A DNA stretch of 64,000 nucleotides from Thermithiobacillus tepidarius DSM 3134 (GCF_000423825.1 NZ_AUIS01000009.1:1-64000); one strand, 5' to 3'; shown: positions 1-7,863, numbered from the stretch's first letter. A program made the numbers and translations. The notes: generated from the sequence alone by a model not told the origin.

Positions 1-402
1 GTCCTGGCGCATCTCGTCTGGAGCCTGGTCGGCCCGGCGCCGGTACGCTGGAGCACCATGCTGCCCTTGCGGGCGGCGCAATGGCGCGCGCTGAAAGCCG
101 ATCTGCAGTCGCTGCGGCGCCTGCGCCTGCCCTGGCGCGAGGAGCACAGCGGCCTGTCGGCCCTGACCCACGCCTTGGGCCTGCTGGCGGTGCTCGGCTC
201 GGCGCTGACCGGCTTCATCCTCTTCCTGTGGCTGCCGGAGAACGGTAACTTGCCGCCCGCCCTGCACACCGATCGGGAGGCGCACGAGTTCATCGCCACC
301 TTCGTGTGGATCTACTGGGGCGGCCACGTCGCCATCGCCGTCCTGCACCAGCTCATGGGCCACCCCGTCTTCGAACGCATCCGGCCGGGCGGGCGGCACT
401 GA
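1..402 (+). CDS. Cytochrome b561-type membrane protein, C-terminal part
   Basis: The reading frame is open from the first base, so the gene starts outside the window and only its last 133 residues are seen. The visible part opens with AHLVWSLVGP, a segment typical of di-haem cytochrome b561 proteins. It then has two hydrophobic helices, one around GLLAVLGSALTGFILFLWL and one containing HEFIATFVWIYWGGHVAIAV, and ends in a basic tail. His residues in the last helices could be haem ligands. Such proteins pass electrons between quinol and periplasmic cytochromes or serve as the membrane anchor of an oxidoreductase. The partner gene is not visible. Confidence 0.7.
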   Translation, partial: VLAHLVWSLVGPAPVRWSTMLPLRAAQWRALKADLQSLRRLRLPWREEHSGLSALTHALGLLAVLGSALTGFILFLWLPENGNLPPALHTDREAHEFIATFVWIYWGGHVAIAVLHQLMGHPVFERIRPGGRH

Positions 403-545
403 TGCCGGCCGGGTGCCGGGAGGACAGGGCGGTCCGCATCGGCCCGATGGTTGCAGACAGGCACGCGCGGCACGCCATGAGTGAACAAGTGCCGCCCTGC
501 GGCGCTGGTAGCCAGCGGGACGCGCCGGCACGCTGAGGAGCGGGC

Positions 546-1561
546 ATGGACCCACTGCAAAGCTGGCGCGAAGAGCAGAATTCCGCTTATCTCTACCGGG
601 TGCTGGCCCAGCTTGAAAGCGGCGCCCGCGGGCGCTTGTTTGTCAATCTGGCCGAAGCCGCGCTGGACCAGGCGCGCACCTGGGCCGAGCTGGCGCGACA
701 GCAGGGCCTGCAGTTGCCCGCCCATTATCGGCCGCCGCTCAGAACGCGACTCGTGGCCCAACTGTTGCGCCGCGTCGGTCCCCGACGCATGCTGCAGGTC
801 CTGGCCGCCATGAAGGTGCGCGGATTGTCGGTTTATACCCGGCCGCCCGCGCATCCGCACCCCGTTTCGGCGGAGGAGCCGGAAAAGCGGCATGCTGCTC
901 TCACCAGTGGCGGCAATCTGCGTGCCGCCGTGTTCGGGGTCAACGACGGGCTGTTGTCCAATGCCAGCCTGATCCTGGGCATGGCCGGCGCCGCCGTGGA
1001 CAATCGCGTGATCCTGCTGACCGGGCTGGCCGGCGCTTTTTCCATGGCTGCCGGGGAATACGTATCCATGCGCTCGCAACGCGAGATGTTCGAATTTCAG
1101 ATTCGGCTGGAGCGGGAGGAATTGCGGCCTACCCGCAGGAAGAGGCGGAAGAGCTGGCTCTCATCTATCAGGCGCGCGGCCTGCCGGCGGCGGATGCCGA
1201 GCGTATGGCACAGGCGCTGGTGGCCGACCCGCAACATGCCTTGGACAGCCTCGCGCGCGAGGAACTGGGCCTTGATCCCAATGGGCTGGGTTCCCCCTGG
1301 AGTGCGGCCGGATCCTCGTTTCTGGCTTTTGCGGCCGGCGCCGTGCTCCCTCTCCTGCCATTCCTGCTCGGGGCGCACGCGCACGCCCTGGCCGCGACGG
1401 TCGCACTGACCCTGGGTGCGCTCTGCGCGGTCGGGGCAGCCACCAGCCTGTTCACCGGCCGTTCGGCGCTGCGCAGCGGGCTGCGCATGATGTTCATCGG
1501 TGTCTTGGCCGGCACCGCCACTTACGGCGTCGGCCATCTCTTCGGGGTGAGCGTCACCTGA
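546..1561 (+). pseudogene. Ferritin-like/VIT1 (CCC1) iron-manganese transporter, frameshifted
   Basis: The first part (residues 1-193 from 546) has a ferritin-like helical domain (SAYLYRVLAQLE, FVNLAEAALDQARTWAELA) followed by the first membrane half of a VIT1/CCC1 transporter (VFGVNDGLLSNASLILGM, AAGEYVSMRSQREMFE). Homology then jumps to another frame, which supplies YPQEEAEELALIYQARGLP and the remaining membrane helices to 1561. Restoring one G between 1124 and 1125 (ttg-cgg to ttg-gcg-g) joins the halves as EELAAYPQEE. It is therefore a one-base deletion or a sequencing error. The intact family moves Fe(II)/Mn(II) out of the cytoplasm, and the N-terminal ferritin-like domain binds iron. 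A candidate RBS, GAGGAGCGGGC, precedes the ATG. Confidence 0.75.
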
Positions 1562-1612
1562 GCAGCCGCGGAAGAACTCGGATGCCGCGGCACGGCAGAC
1601 GGCATCGACGCA

Positions 1613-1873
1613 TCAGTCCTCCGGCCGGGTCGCCTCTTCCAGCCAAGCCATCCAAGCCAAAGCCGCTTCACGATGGGAGCCGCACATTTCCATGGAAGGC
1701 TGGAGGCCCGAGCAACACTTGGGCCGCTCCGGATGCCCGAAAATGGCGCAGCGGAAATCTTCGGTCAGCTGCGTGCAGCGGACGCCCGCGGGCTTGCCGC
1801 CGGGCATGCCCGGAATCGGGGAGGAAATGGAGAGGGCGATACAGCACGCCCCGCAATGAGGTCTGCATTCCAT
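1613..1873 (-). CDS. YkgJ family cysteine-cluster protein
   Basis: An 86-residue protein with the Cys spacing of the YkgJ/CxxCxxCC family. It has C-x2-H-C-x2-CC at the N terminus (CRPHCGACC), then [19 protein letters not shown] and MCG. The start is set at the ATG directly before ECRPHC because the upstream in-frame sequence has no family similarity. The family is thought to bind zinc or an Fe-S cluster; no reaction is established. It stands alone, convergent with the frameshifted transporter gene and 101 bases downstream of the next minus-strand gene. Confidence 0.75.
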   Translation of the reverse strand: MECRPHCGACCIALSISSPIPGMPGGKPAGVRCTQLTEDFRCAIFGHPERPKCCSGLQPSMEMCGSHREAALAWMAWLEEATRPED

Positions 1874-1974
1874 GGGGCGGTTACTCGCGCTGGGTGTCTG
1901 TCGGAAGGCGGCAGGGCAGGGGTGAACCCGGCGGGGCACACGCCGGCCGTCGATTGCGGCCGGCCAGCGTCTGC

Positions 1975-2316
1975 TCATGCCAAGCGGTCCAGAAACTCCT
2001 GGCGCGCTTCCCGCAGATGCTGGCGCGCGCGTTCCCACTGCGCGGGAGGTAGTTCGGTGTGCAACTCCGCCAGCGTTTGCAGGCAGCGGTCATGGAAGTT
2101 CTCGAAGGCGGCCAGCACCTGGTCCGCCGGCAGTGCGTCCCGCTTGGAGGCCGCTTTCTCCGGGGCGAAGCCGCCGATTGGCTGCACCAGCGCGGCCCGC
2201 GCCAGGAATTTCTGCTGCCCGGTGCGCTCGTGGCGCGCGGTCAGTGGACCGATCTTCACGTAGCGCTCGCCGGCATGCTCGAACACCTGGCCCACGGCCA
2301 ATTGGCTGAATTTCAT
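1975..2316 (-). CDS. Hypothetical 113-residue protein
   Basis: Starts [16 protein letters not shown] behind GCAGGAGGGGCGCC, a clear RBS, which fixes the start against a longer upstream extension. The N-terminal 50 residues look like a small beta-rich module ([19 protein letters not shown]). The C-terminal half is helical and charged ([37 protein letters not shown]). There is no signal peptide or membrane segment. I do not recognise the family. It lies upstream of the YkgJ gene on the same strand and may be cotranscribed with it. Confidence 0.65.
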   Translation of the reverse strand: MKFSQLAVGQVFEHAGERYVKIGPLTARHERTGQQKFLARAALVQPIGGFAPEKAASKRDALPADQVLAAFENFHDRCLQTLAELHTELPPAQWERARQHLREARQEFLDRLA

Positions 2317-2391
2317 GGCGCCCCTCCTGCTGCTTGCCTGCATTATGCGCATCCTGGCCGGTCCTGGCCATAGTCCGCGGGGAAGGGGCAC

Positions 2392-2419
2392 AAAAAAGCC
2401 CGACTCGGGTGAGCCGGGC
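2392..2419 (-). terminator. Intrinsic terminator, minus strand
   Basis: Read on the minus strand, an 8-pair stem with one A-C mismatch (GCCCG-CTC with GAG-CGGGC) and a 4-base loop is followed by six T. It lies upstream of the 113-residue gene, so it must end some other minus-strand transcript arising between 2420 and 2650, where no known gene is present. Confidence 0.7.
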
Positions 2420-2444
2420 GACTTGGTCGTCTTTGTCGTTGTTC

Positions 2445-2546
2445 TTAGCTACCCACCACTGGGCATGTATCCAGATAGTCGAATGCGCCGGTTGCGCAAG
2501 GTCGCGGTGGAAGCACGACTGGACCCTTCGGCGGAGCCGACGGCAT
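2445..2546 (-). CDS. Possible 33-residue peptide ahead of the terminator
   Basis: A short open frame begins ATG at 2546 and stops 25 bases before the minus-strand terminator. The peptide is Pro-rich, then has two Cys in CATGAFDYLDTC and ends PVVGS. No convincing RBS precedes the ATG, and the frame could begin further upstream. The only support is its position just before an otherwise orphan terminator, so this is a weak call. Alternatives are a non-coding RNA or the remnant of a longer gene. Confidence 0.2.
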   Translation of the reverse strand: MPSAPPKGPVVLPPRPCATGAFDYLDTCPVVGS

Positions 2547-2587
2547 GACCGGAGGATGAATTGGCGCTATGCTTGAAGCAATCAAGT

Positions 2588-2612
2588 GCCCGGCCGGCGC
2601 GGCCGGCCGGGC
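2588..2612. repeat. Strong GC hairpin upstream of pirin
   Basis: Perfect 10-bp inverted repeat (GCCCGGCCGG / CCGGCCGGGC) with a 5-base loop, located 38 bases before the pirin ATG. It has no T tract on either strand. It may lie in the 5' leader of pirin or separate the two divergent units. Confidence 0.6.
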
Positions 2613-2650
2613 GGGATGACCAGTCGTAGCGCCGATCGGCGGAGGCGAAG

Positions 2651-3541
2651 ATGAGCACACGCGAACTGATGCAACTCATTCCGGCCACCCAGGTCACCGA
2701 AGGGGCGGGCGTGACCGTGCGCCGCAGCATCGGGACCCGGCAGCGTCCGCACCTGGACCCCTTTCTGATGCTGGACCATTTCAGCAGCAACAATCCCGAC
2801 GACTACATCGCCGGTTTCCCGGAGCATCCGCACCGGGGCTTCGTCACGCTTACCTACCTGCTCGACGGCCACATGCTGCACCACGACAGCATGGGCAACC
2901 GCGGGGATCTGCGCGCCGGCGGGGCGCAGTGGATGAAAGCGGCGAGCGGAGTGATCCACTCCGAAATGCCGCAGCAGCGCGAGGGCCGCATGCGCGGCTT
3001 CCAATTATGGATCAACCTGCCGGCCAGCGAGAAGATGAGTGAGCCTGCTTATCAGGATATCGCGCCCGAGGCCATTCCGACCGTCGAGGAGGAGGGGGTG
3101 CTGGTGCGGGTGCTGAGCGGCGAGTGGGGCGGGCAGCGCGGCCCCGTCGCGGATCCGCATACCGGCCTGCGCTATCTCGACGTCACCCTGGCCGCTGGCC
3201 ACGCCTTCAGCGTCCCGGTGGATGCGGACTGGACGGTGTTTCTCTATGTCTTCGAGGGCGAGATCCGGCTGAATGACAAAAGCATCCCGGCGGACCAGTT
3301 AGCCGTGCTGGGGCCCGGCGAGCGGGTCCTCGTGCAGGCGGGCAGCCGGGAGGCCCGCTTCCTGCTGGTCGCCGGGCGCCCTTTGCGCGAGCCCATCGTC
3401 CAGTACGGTCCCTTTGTCATGAACAGCCGAGCGGAGATCGAACAGGCGCTGGCCGACTATCGGGACCACCGGCTCGTGCGGCACAAGGCCCGGGTTGACG
3501 AAATGCACGGTACCCAGGCGCCCGAAGCGGGTGGCGAGTGA
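2651..3541 (+). CDS. Pirin family protein
   Basis: A 296-residue bicupin. The N-terminal cupin carries the metal-site pattern of pirins (EHPHRGFVTLTYLLDG, then MLHHDSMGN, AGGAQWMKAASGVIHSE), with His and Glu residues that normally hold one iron. The C-terminal cupin (FSVPVDADWTVFLYVFEG, LAVLGPGERV) is the degenerate half, followed by the usual GRPLREPIVQYGPFVMN segment. Bacterial pirins act as iron-dependent quercetinases or as redox-sensitive modulators of partner enzymes; the role here cannot be chosen. The ATG follows GGAGGCGAAG. Its stop overlaps the region of the next gene's start, so the two probably form an operon. Confidence 0.88.
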   Translation: MSTRELMQLIPATQVTEGAGVTVRRSIGTRQRPHLDPFLMLDHFSSNNPDDYIAGFPEHPHRGFVTLTYLLDGHMLHHDSMGNRGDLRAGGAQWMKAASGVIHSEMPQQREGRMRGFQLWINLPASEKMSEPAYQDIAPEAIPTVEEEGVLVRVLSGEWGGQRGPVADPHTGLRYLDVTLAAGHAFSVPVDADWTVFLYVFEGEIRLNDKSIPADQLAVLGPGERVLVQAGSREARFLLVAGRPLREPIVQYGPFVMNSRAEIEQALADYRDHRLVRHKARVDEMHGTQAPEAGGE

Positions 3542-3543
3542 AC

Positions 3544-4131
3544 ATGGCGAAGTCTTTCGCTGAGCCGGTCTTGCCCGATTTGCAGGAGGCCGATTACCTG
3601 GTGCGCATCGAAACGGCCCTGGCGGCGCTGGGCACCGACGCCGCCGCGGTGTGGGCGCGCCGACTGCCGGTCTGCCCGGAGGCCCGAGTGCTCACGCTGG
3701 TGGAAGTCGATGCCCACGGCCGGGAGCACCGCCTGACGCCGGTCGCGGGCGCAGCCTGGTGCCGGATGCGGGCGGCCGCGGCTGCCGACGGGGTCAGCTT
3801 GGCGATCCAATCGGGCTTTCGCAGCTTCGAGCGACAGTTCGAGATCATTCGAAGCCATGTGGCCCGGGGGCGGACGCTGGCAGAGGTTTTGGCGGTCTAC
3901 GCGCCGCCCGGCTTCAGCGAGCACCATACCGGCCGCGCCGTGGATGTGACTACCGCCGGCTACCGGCCGTCCGCCAACAGTTTCGATCGCACCCCGGCCT
4001 TCGCCTGGCTGAGCGCCAACGCTCAGCGCTACGGTTTCTTTCTGTCTTACCCGGAAAATAACCCATATGGCTACGGTTATGAGCCGTGGCACTGGTGTTG
4101 TAAACCTCCCCTAAAATCGGGCCATGCATAA
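3544..4131 (+). CDS. VanY-like D-alanyl-D-alanine carboxypeptidase, 3' end replaced by IS
   Basis: A M15-type zinc peptidase without an obvious signal peptide. Motifs in order are SGFRSFERQFEI, the zinc site SEHHTGRAVDV (HxxxxxxD) and the second site EPWHW near the C terminus. Right after that the IS3-type element begins, so the last eight or so codons (KPPLKSGHA) are read from the IS end and the native tail is lost. All visible catalytic residues survive, so the enzyme may still work. The family trims D-Ala or related residues from peptidoglycan precursors. The ATG at 3544 is chosen; a GTG at 3538 overlapping the pirin stop is possible. Confidence 0.8.
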   Translation: MAKSFAEPVLPDLQEADYLVRIETALAALGTDAAAVWARRLPVCPEARVLTLVEVDAHGREHRLTPVAGAAWCRMRAAAAADGVSLAIQSGFRSFERQFEIIRSHVARGRTLAEVLAVYAPPGFSEHHTGRAVDVTTAGYRPSANSFDRTPAFAWLSANAQRYGFFLSYPENNPYGYGYEPWHWCCKPPLKSGHA

Positions 4132-4176
4132 CTGGAGGTCTTGCACCCTATGTTGCCAAGAGGCCAAGATGCCAAG

Positions 4177-4331
4177 ATGCGCAAGAGCAAGTTTAGCGAG
4201 AGTCAGATCCTTGGGACATTGAAAAGCGCCTGAGGGAACGGGAAAAGGAGCACCGCAAGCTCAAGCGGCTGATGGCTGATCTGTGCCTGGAGAACCGGGC
4301 GATCAAGGAAGTTCTGAATGTAAAGCGCTGA
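4177..4331 (+). pseudogene. IS3-type orfA remnant
   Basis: Begins MRKSKFSESQILGT, the normal N terminus of these OrfA proteins. The frame then breaks and resumes as DIEKRLREREKEHRKLKRL and MADLCLENRAIKEVL, the leucine-zipper-like C terminus. The middle part with the helix-turn-helix is missing, so there is an internal deletion of roughly 100 bases plus a frame change. Confidence 0.8.
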
Positions 4332-5086
4332 CCCCCGACGAGAAGCGCTGGATGGTCCAGGAGCTTCGGCAACATGGCTTGAGCCAGCGTGCAGCCTGTC
4401 GGGCGGTTTCCTTGTTCCCGGATCGGGGGTTGGGCAAGGATTACAAGCTCATTCGGCGACGCCGGTTGGGCTGGAACCACAAGCGGGTGCACCGTGTGTA
4501 CTGCGCACTGGGCCTGGATCGGCGACGGCTGGGCAAGAAGCGGTTGCCGCCCCGGGATCCCAAGTCGCTGGCGGTGCCGGCTGAGGCCAACCAAAGCTGG
4601 TCGATGGACTTCATGAGCGATGCGCTGTGGTGCGGACGGCGGTGTCGCACCTTTAACGTGGCCGACGACTTCAACCGCGAAGTGCTGGCCATCGAGGTTG
4701 ACCTGTATCTGCCCGCAGTTCGGGTGGTACGGGTACTGGAAAGCATCGCCGCCTGGCGCGGTTATCCGGCGAGGATACGGATGGACAACGGGCCCGCATT
4801 TATCGCTGGCGTCTTGGTCGACTGGGCGCAGCAGCATGGCGTGGCACTGGAGTTCATCCAGCCCGGGCGGCCTATGCAGAACGGATTCATTGAACGATTG
4901 AACCGCAGTTACCGGGAAGCGGTGCTGGACATGTAGGTGTTCAGGACGCTGGAAGCAGTCCGCGAGCGGACGGCAGCCTGGATCGCGGATGACAACGAGC
5001 TCTTACCGCACGACGCGCTTGACGCTTTGACCCCGTCGAGTAGCACGTGCTCACCCCCCGACACTTCTAGTAATGAGTGGCACTGA
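4313..5086 (+). pseudogene. IS3-type orfB transposase remnant
   Basis: The first part (LTPDEKRWMVQELRQHGLSQ) is OrfB-like. A deletion then joins AVSLFPDRG to GLGKDYKLIRRRRLGWNHKRV. The DDE core remains: SMDFMSDAL, RMDNGPAF and NGFIERLNRSYREAVLD. A TAG at 4934 replaces the usual Tyr after LDM, and the rest (VFRTLEAVRERTAAWI, PHDALDALTP) continues in the same frame to 5086. The catalytic residues are present but the protein is broken, so it should not be active. Confidence 0.82.
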
Positions 5087-5181
5087 TTTGGGGAGGTTTA
5101 CAGAATCACCAGCGGCTCATCCGTATTGTTGCTAACGGCGCAGGCGGGAAGTGGAGGCGTGGCAGATTCGCTAATTTGCCT

Positions 5182-5210
5182 TTGAAATCCGGAAGACCCA
5201 TGTGCATAAT
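5182..5210 (+). promoter_or_regulatory. Sigma70-type promoter for the CNB gene pair
   Basis: TTGAAA, 17-base spacer, CATAAT. Transcription would start near 5217, giving a leader of about 60 bases before the ATG at 5278. This is the best promoter match in the 175 bases between the IS end and the gene. Confidence 0.55.
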
Positions 5211-5277
5211 GGACAGCAAACGGTCCCGCCCGCAGGGCTGCGGTACCCCATTGGCTAACCCGGACAGGAGGAAAAGG

Positions 5278-5838
5278 ATGGCTGGAGCCTTGGAGACTAA
5301 CTTTCCGAGCTTGGCCGAACAACTGGGCCGGGAGGGCGTGCGTGCCTTGCAGGATCTGATGCGCCCCCGGCGTGTGCCGATCGGCACGGTCGTTATTCAG
5401 GATCAGGGACCAGTGGACGCCCTGTATCTCGTTATGGAAGGGGTTTGCTCCGTCGCCATTGAGGAGCGCGGCTGTTCGATCCGTCTGGGGCGCTTCGGGC
5501 CGGGCCAGTGGCTTGGCGAGGTGGCTCTGTTTAGCGGAGAACGGACGGCCAGCGCGACGGTGCTGGCAGAGACCGCGCTTCAGCTTTTGGAGCTGAAGTA
5601 TGACGATTTCGAGCGCCTGAAGCGGGAGCAAGAGGCCGTCGCCGGGGTGCTCACCCACGTCTTGATCGGGGTGATGGCCGAACGCCTGCGTGCTTCCGAT
5701 GAAGCCCTGCGGGAAGCGCCGGACGGGCAATGGGAGCTGCCGGCATGCGCTATCATCGCTCAGGACAGCGGCGATCCGGGCGCCGCATGGTTCAAGCTGG
5801 TGCTGCGCAAGCTCGCCGGCGCGGAGGGGGGACAGTGA
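5278..5838 (+). CDS. Cyclic nucleotide-binding domain protein, first of a pair
   Basis: A 186-residue protein starting MAGALETNF behind CAGGAGGAAAAGG. Residues about 25-150 form a Crp-type beta-roll. The phosphate-binding cassette is well preserved (GEVALFSGERTASATV, with the Glu and Arg that contact the cyclic nucleotide). After it come the helix region (LKREQEAVAGVLTHVLIGVMAERL) and a short tail. There is no DNA-binding HTH, unlike Crp/Fnr regulators, so it is a stand-alone sensor or a subunit acting by protein contact. Its TGA overlaps the ATG of the next, paralogous gene (TGATG), indicating translational coupling. Confidence 0.82.
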   Translation: MAGALETNFPSLAEQLGREGVRALQDLMRPRRVPIGTVVIQDQGPVDALYLVMEGVCSVAIEERGCSIRLGRFGPGQWLGEVALFSGERTASATVLAETALQLLELKYDDFERLKREQEAVAGVLTHVLIGVMAERLRASDEALREAPDGQWELPACAIIAQDSGDPGAAWFKLVLRKLAGAEGGQ

Positions 5839-6290
5839 TGTTTCTCAAGGATTTCATTCGGACGCTGCCGGATTTCAAGGCCTTTTCAGAAAACGAGATC
5901 AACGCTTTGGCCACAGCCATGCGCGTGGATGACTACCCTAACGGTCATGTCTTCATCCAACAATGGGAACCGGGTCAGACGCTTTACCTGCTGCTTGAGG
6001 GAGAAGTGACGGTGTCCCGTTACGACCCGATCAAGCGGGAACGGCAGGATTTGAAAACCCTGCGGCCCGGCGAGCTTTTCGGGTTGCTGTCCCTCATTGA
6101 GGGTATCCCGGCGGTGGCGAGTTGCACGGCTAGCGGTCCCGTGACAGCGGGGGCCCTGCCGCATACGGCTTGGCATCTCCTGTTCAACGCCGCCGCGCCC
6201 ATCGCCCGACACTTTCAATACCTGGTGGCGCTCCAGTTGGCCCATGACCTGCAGGCACGCAACCATGCGCTACGAGCGCTGCTGAAATAG
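5838..6290 (+). CDS. Cyclic nucleotide-binding domain protein, second of a pair
   Basis: A 150-residue protein with the same beta-roll fold (FSENEINALATAMRVDDYP, LYLLLEGEVTVSRYD, LRPGELFGLLSLIEG). The cassette after GELFGLLSLI lacks the Arg found in its neighbour (GIPAVASCTAS), so cyclic-nucleotide binding is doubtful. It again has no HTH. The C-terminal helix (HFQYLVALQLAHDLQARNHALRALL) matches the dimerisation or ACT-like helix seen after many CNB domains. The one-base overlap with the upstream gene and similar size suggest the two products act as a heterodimer; that is inference. Confidence 0.78.
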   Translation: MFLKDFIRTLPDFKAFSENEINALATAMRVDDYPNGHVFIQQWEPGQTLYLLLEGEVTVSRYDPIKRERQDLKTLRPGELFGLLSLIEGIPAVASCTASGPVTAGALPHTAWHLLFNAAAPIARHFQYLVALQLAHDLQARNHALRALLK

Positions 6291-6311
6291 GCCGGGCGTG
6301 GTTTGCCCGGC
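6291..6311. terminator. Hairpin between convergent genes
   Basis: 7-bp perfect stem GCCGGGC / GCCCGGC directly after the stop of the second CNB gene and before the 3' end of the minus-strand SHOCT gene. There is no T tract, so it is a weak or factor-assisted terminator at best. Confidence 0.4.
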
Positions 6312-6343
6312 CCTTGCAGCGGTGGCCGCCACGGCCGTGGTCG

Positions 6344-6604
6344 TCAGAGTAAGTCGCGCTTTTTCTGCTCGAACTCTTCCTGGCCGATCTCGCCCCTGGC
6401 GTACCGCTCCTTGAGAATGTCCAACGCCACCGAAGATCCAGAACGACTCTGGTCAGAACGACCCTGCCGCCTGCTCAGAAGCACGACCAGCCAAACCGCG
6501 AGCCCGATCACCGCAACCCAGAACAGCAACATGAGCAGCCACCCCATGGGCCCCATTCCCCACCCCATTCCCCAACGATCTTCCCAGTCCCAGTAGTGCA
6601 TCAT
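6344..6604 (-). CDS. SHOCT-domain small membrane protein
   Basis: An 86-residue protein. It has a Met/Trp/Gly-rich N terminus (MMHYWDWEDRWGMGWGMG), one membrane helix (LLMLLFWVAVIGLAVWLVVLL), a basic linker and a C-terminal SHOCT motif (LDILKERYARGEIGQEEFEQ). The RBS AAGGAG sits 6 bases before the ATG at 6604, which favours that codon over the ATG at 6610. SHOCT is a short helical module of unclear function, often found in membrane-linked or metal-stress genes. This is the last gene of the long minus-strand metal block and has a frameshifted counterpart at 16.8-17.1 kb. Confidence 0.78.
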   Translation of the reverse strand: MMHYWDWEDRWGMGWGMGPMGWLLMLLFWVAVIGLAVWLVVLLSRRQGRSDQSRSGSSVALDILKERYARGEIGQEEFEQKKRDLL

Positions 6605-6697
6605 AGCCATCTCCTTTCATGGTTTGTCATGCTTGTGCCAACCATCTACCCGAAATTCCCGGGCTGATAGGGGTGCTTCTGCAATTTACATCAGCGC

Positions 6698-7453
6698 TCA
6701 AGTATTCGTTATGCCCAGCTCCAAAAAGAGGAGAAACCCGGCAAAGAACATTGCAGTCAGCCAGGGCGTTTCCGGCACCTCGTGTGCTTCCACGAGCAGC
6801 TCTTCCGTAACCAGGTACAACAGGGCCGAGCTGCCGAAAGCAATGCTGCCAGCCAGAGCCGGGCCCTGCAGGCCCGCCAACAGGGAAAAGCCCGTCACAC
6901 TGCCGATGACCACGAAAAAAGCCATGATGGTGGTGGTCACGATGCTGGTGAGGCGGCCCACACCGCTTTGAGCGAGGGCCGCCGACACGGAAAGCCCGAG
7001 AAAGAGGAGTTCGACAGTGAGTGCGATCATGAGATTTTTTCCCTTTTCTGCACCCGCGGCGAATCCTACGCCAATCAGAAATCCATCGATCATCAAGTCC
7101 ACCGTCACGGTAGCCACGAGACCAATGGGAAAAAATGTTCGCCCTCGACGAGCCCGAGGGGAGACACGTGGCTTCGCGGATGGCTCGGGCCACAGAAATT
7201 CGGTGAGCCACTTGACCCCGAGCATCAGCAGGACGCCGGCCGTGAAACCAACCAATACTTCCAACGGCGCATGCTCGCCCACCAGATCCGGCAGCAGTTC
7301 CAGGCCGATGGCGGCGAACACGACGCCGGCGGCGAAATGCTGGATGGCGCTCGTTAGCTTCGGACCCGGCGCCCGAAAAGCCGCGATGATGCCGCCCAGG
7401 ATGGTGACGGCAAGCGGTAACAGCATATAGCTGAACAAGCTCTGGCCGGACAT
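6698..7453 (-). CDS. ZIP family metal transporter
   Basis: A 251-residue protein with about eight membrane segments. The core ZIP motifs are present: AIQHFAAGVVFAAIGLELLPDL in an early helix, DLMIDGFLIGVGFAAG in TM4 and LLVEAHEVPE in TM5, the HExPE type metal site. The loop between TM3 and TM4 is short and basic (KPRVSPRARRGR). ZIP proteins move Zn, Fe, Mn or Cd into the cytoplasm or, in some bacteria, passively across the inner membrane. It follows the zinc-ribbon gene by 15 bases, so both are probably on one mRNA. Confidence 0.85.
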   Translation of the reverse strand: MSGQSLFSYMLLPLAVTILGGIIAAFRAPGPKLTSAIQHFAAGVVFAAIGLELLPDLVGEHAPLEVLVGFTAGVLLMLGVKWLTEFLWPEPSAKPRVSPRARRGRTFFPIGLVATVTVDLMIDGFLIGVGFAAGAEKGKNLMIALTVELLFLGLSVSAALAQSGVGRLTSIVTTTIMAFFVVIGSVTGFSLLAGLQGPALAGSIAFGSSALLYLVTEELLVEAHEVPETPWLTAMFFAGFLLFLELGITNT

Positions 7454-7468
7454 GGCGCTCTCCTGAAA

Positions 7469-7813
7469 TTATCGCTGCGGCTGGCCGCATTGGCTGCAGA
7501 ACTGGGCGTTCGGTGGTATCCCAGCACCGCAATGGCGGCATGTGATGGCGCTCAGCGGTGTGCCGCACTGGATGCAGAAACGGGCATCGGGTGGATTGAC
7601 GGTCCGGCAATTGGGGCAGACCTGGCCCGTATTAACGCTGGCGCCCGGAGTGGGTCCGCTGCTGGGCGGATTGCCTGGCCAGTCTTGATTGTACCCGCCG
7701 CCATGGCGGCCACCACCGTGATGGCCGCCGCCATAGCCGCCGTATTTGGAGCCACCGTGATGGCCACCGAACTGGCCGCCGAACCTTTCCAATATACGTT
7801 CCAGGAATCCCAT
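7469..7813 (-). CDS. His/Gly-rich double zinc-ribbon protein
   Basis: A 114-residue protein starting MGFLERILERFGGQ behind AAAGGAGACAGTGTC. Residues about 13-40 are almost only Gly, His and Tyr (GGHHGGSKYGGYGGGHHG and continuing), a likely metal-binding stretch. Two zinc ribbons follow, CPNCRTVNPPDARFCIQCG and CRHCGAGIPPNAQFCSQCG, each with four Cys. There is no signal peptide, so it should be cytosolic. It sits between an exporting ATPase and a ZIP transporter, which fits metal buffering or delivery. That role is inferred from composition and context only. Confidence 0.75.
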   Translation of the reverse strand: MGFLERILERFGGQFGGHHGGSKYGGYGGGHHGGGRHGGGYNQDWPGNPPSSGPTPGASVNTGQVCPNCRTVNPPDARFCIQCGTPLSAITCRHCGAGIPPNAQFCSQCGQPQR

Positions 7814-7863
7814 GACACTGTCTCCTTTCGTTGTTTCCAGCCTAAGATTGCCACCTTTCGCTT

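Larger units (their letters stand above)
4099..5102 (+). mobile_element. Decayed IS3-family insertion sequence
   Basis: Ends are defined by inverted repeats: TGTAAACCTCCCCTAAAATC at the left, and a right end whose reverse complement is TGTAAACCTCCCCAAATC. At 1004 bp it is shorter than a normal IS of this type. Inside are remnants of an IS3-type orfA and orfB with at least two deletions and one stop. No 3-5 bp target duplication is visible (left flank ...ggtgt, right flank gaatc...), which suggests later rearrangement of one side. It cuts the end of the VanY-like gene. Confidence 0.88.

Noticed and set aside
4086-5084. GTGGCACTG occurs at both ends of the IS and looks like a target duplication
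   Set aside because: The right copy lies inside the element, before the terminal inverted repeat, so it cannot be a target-site duplication.
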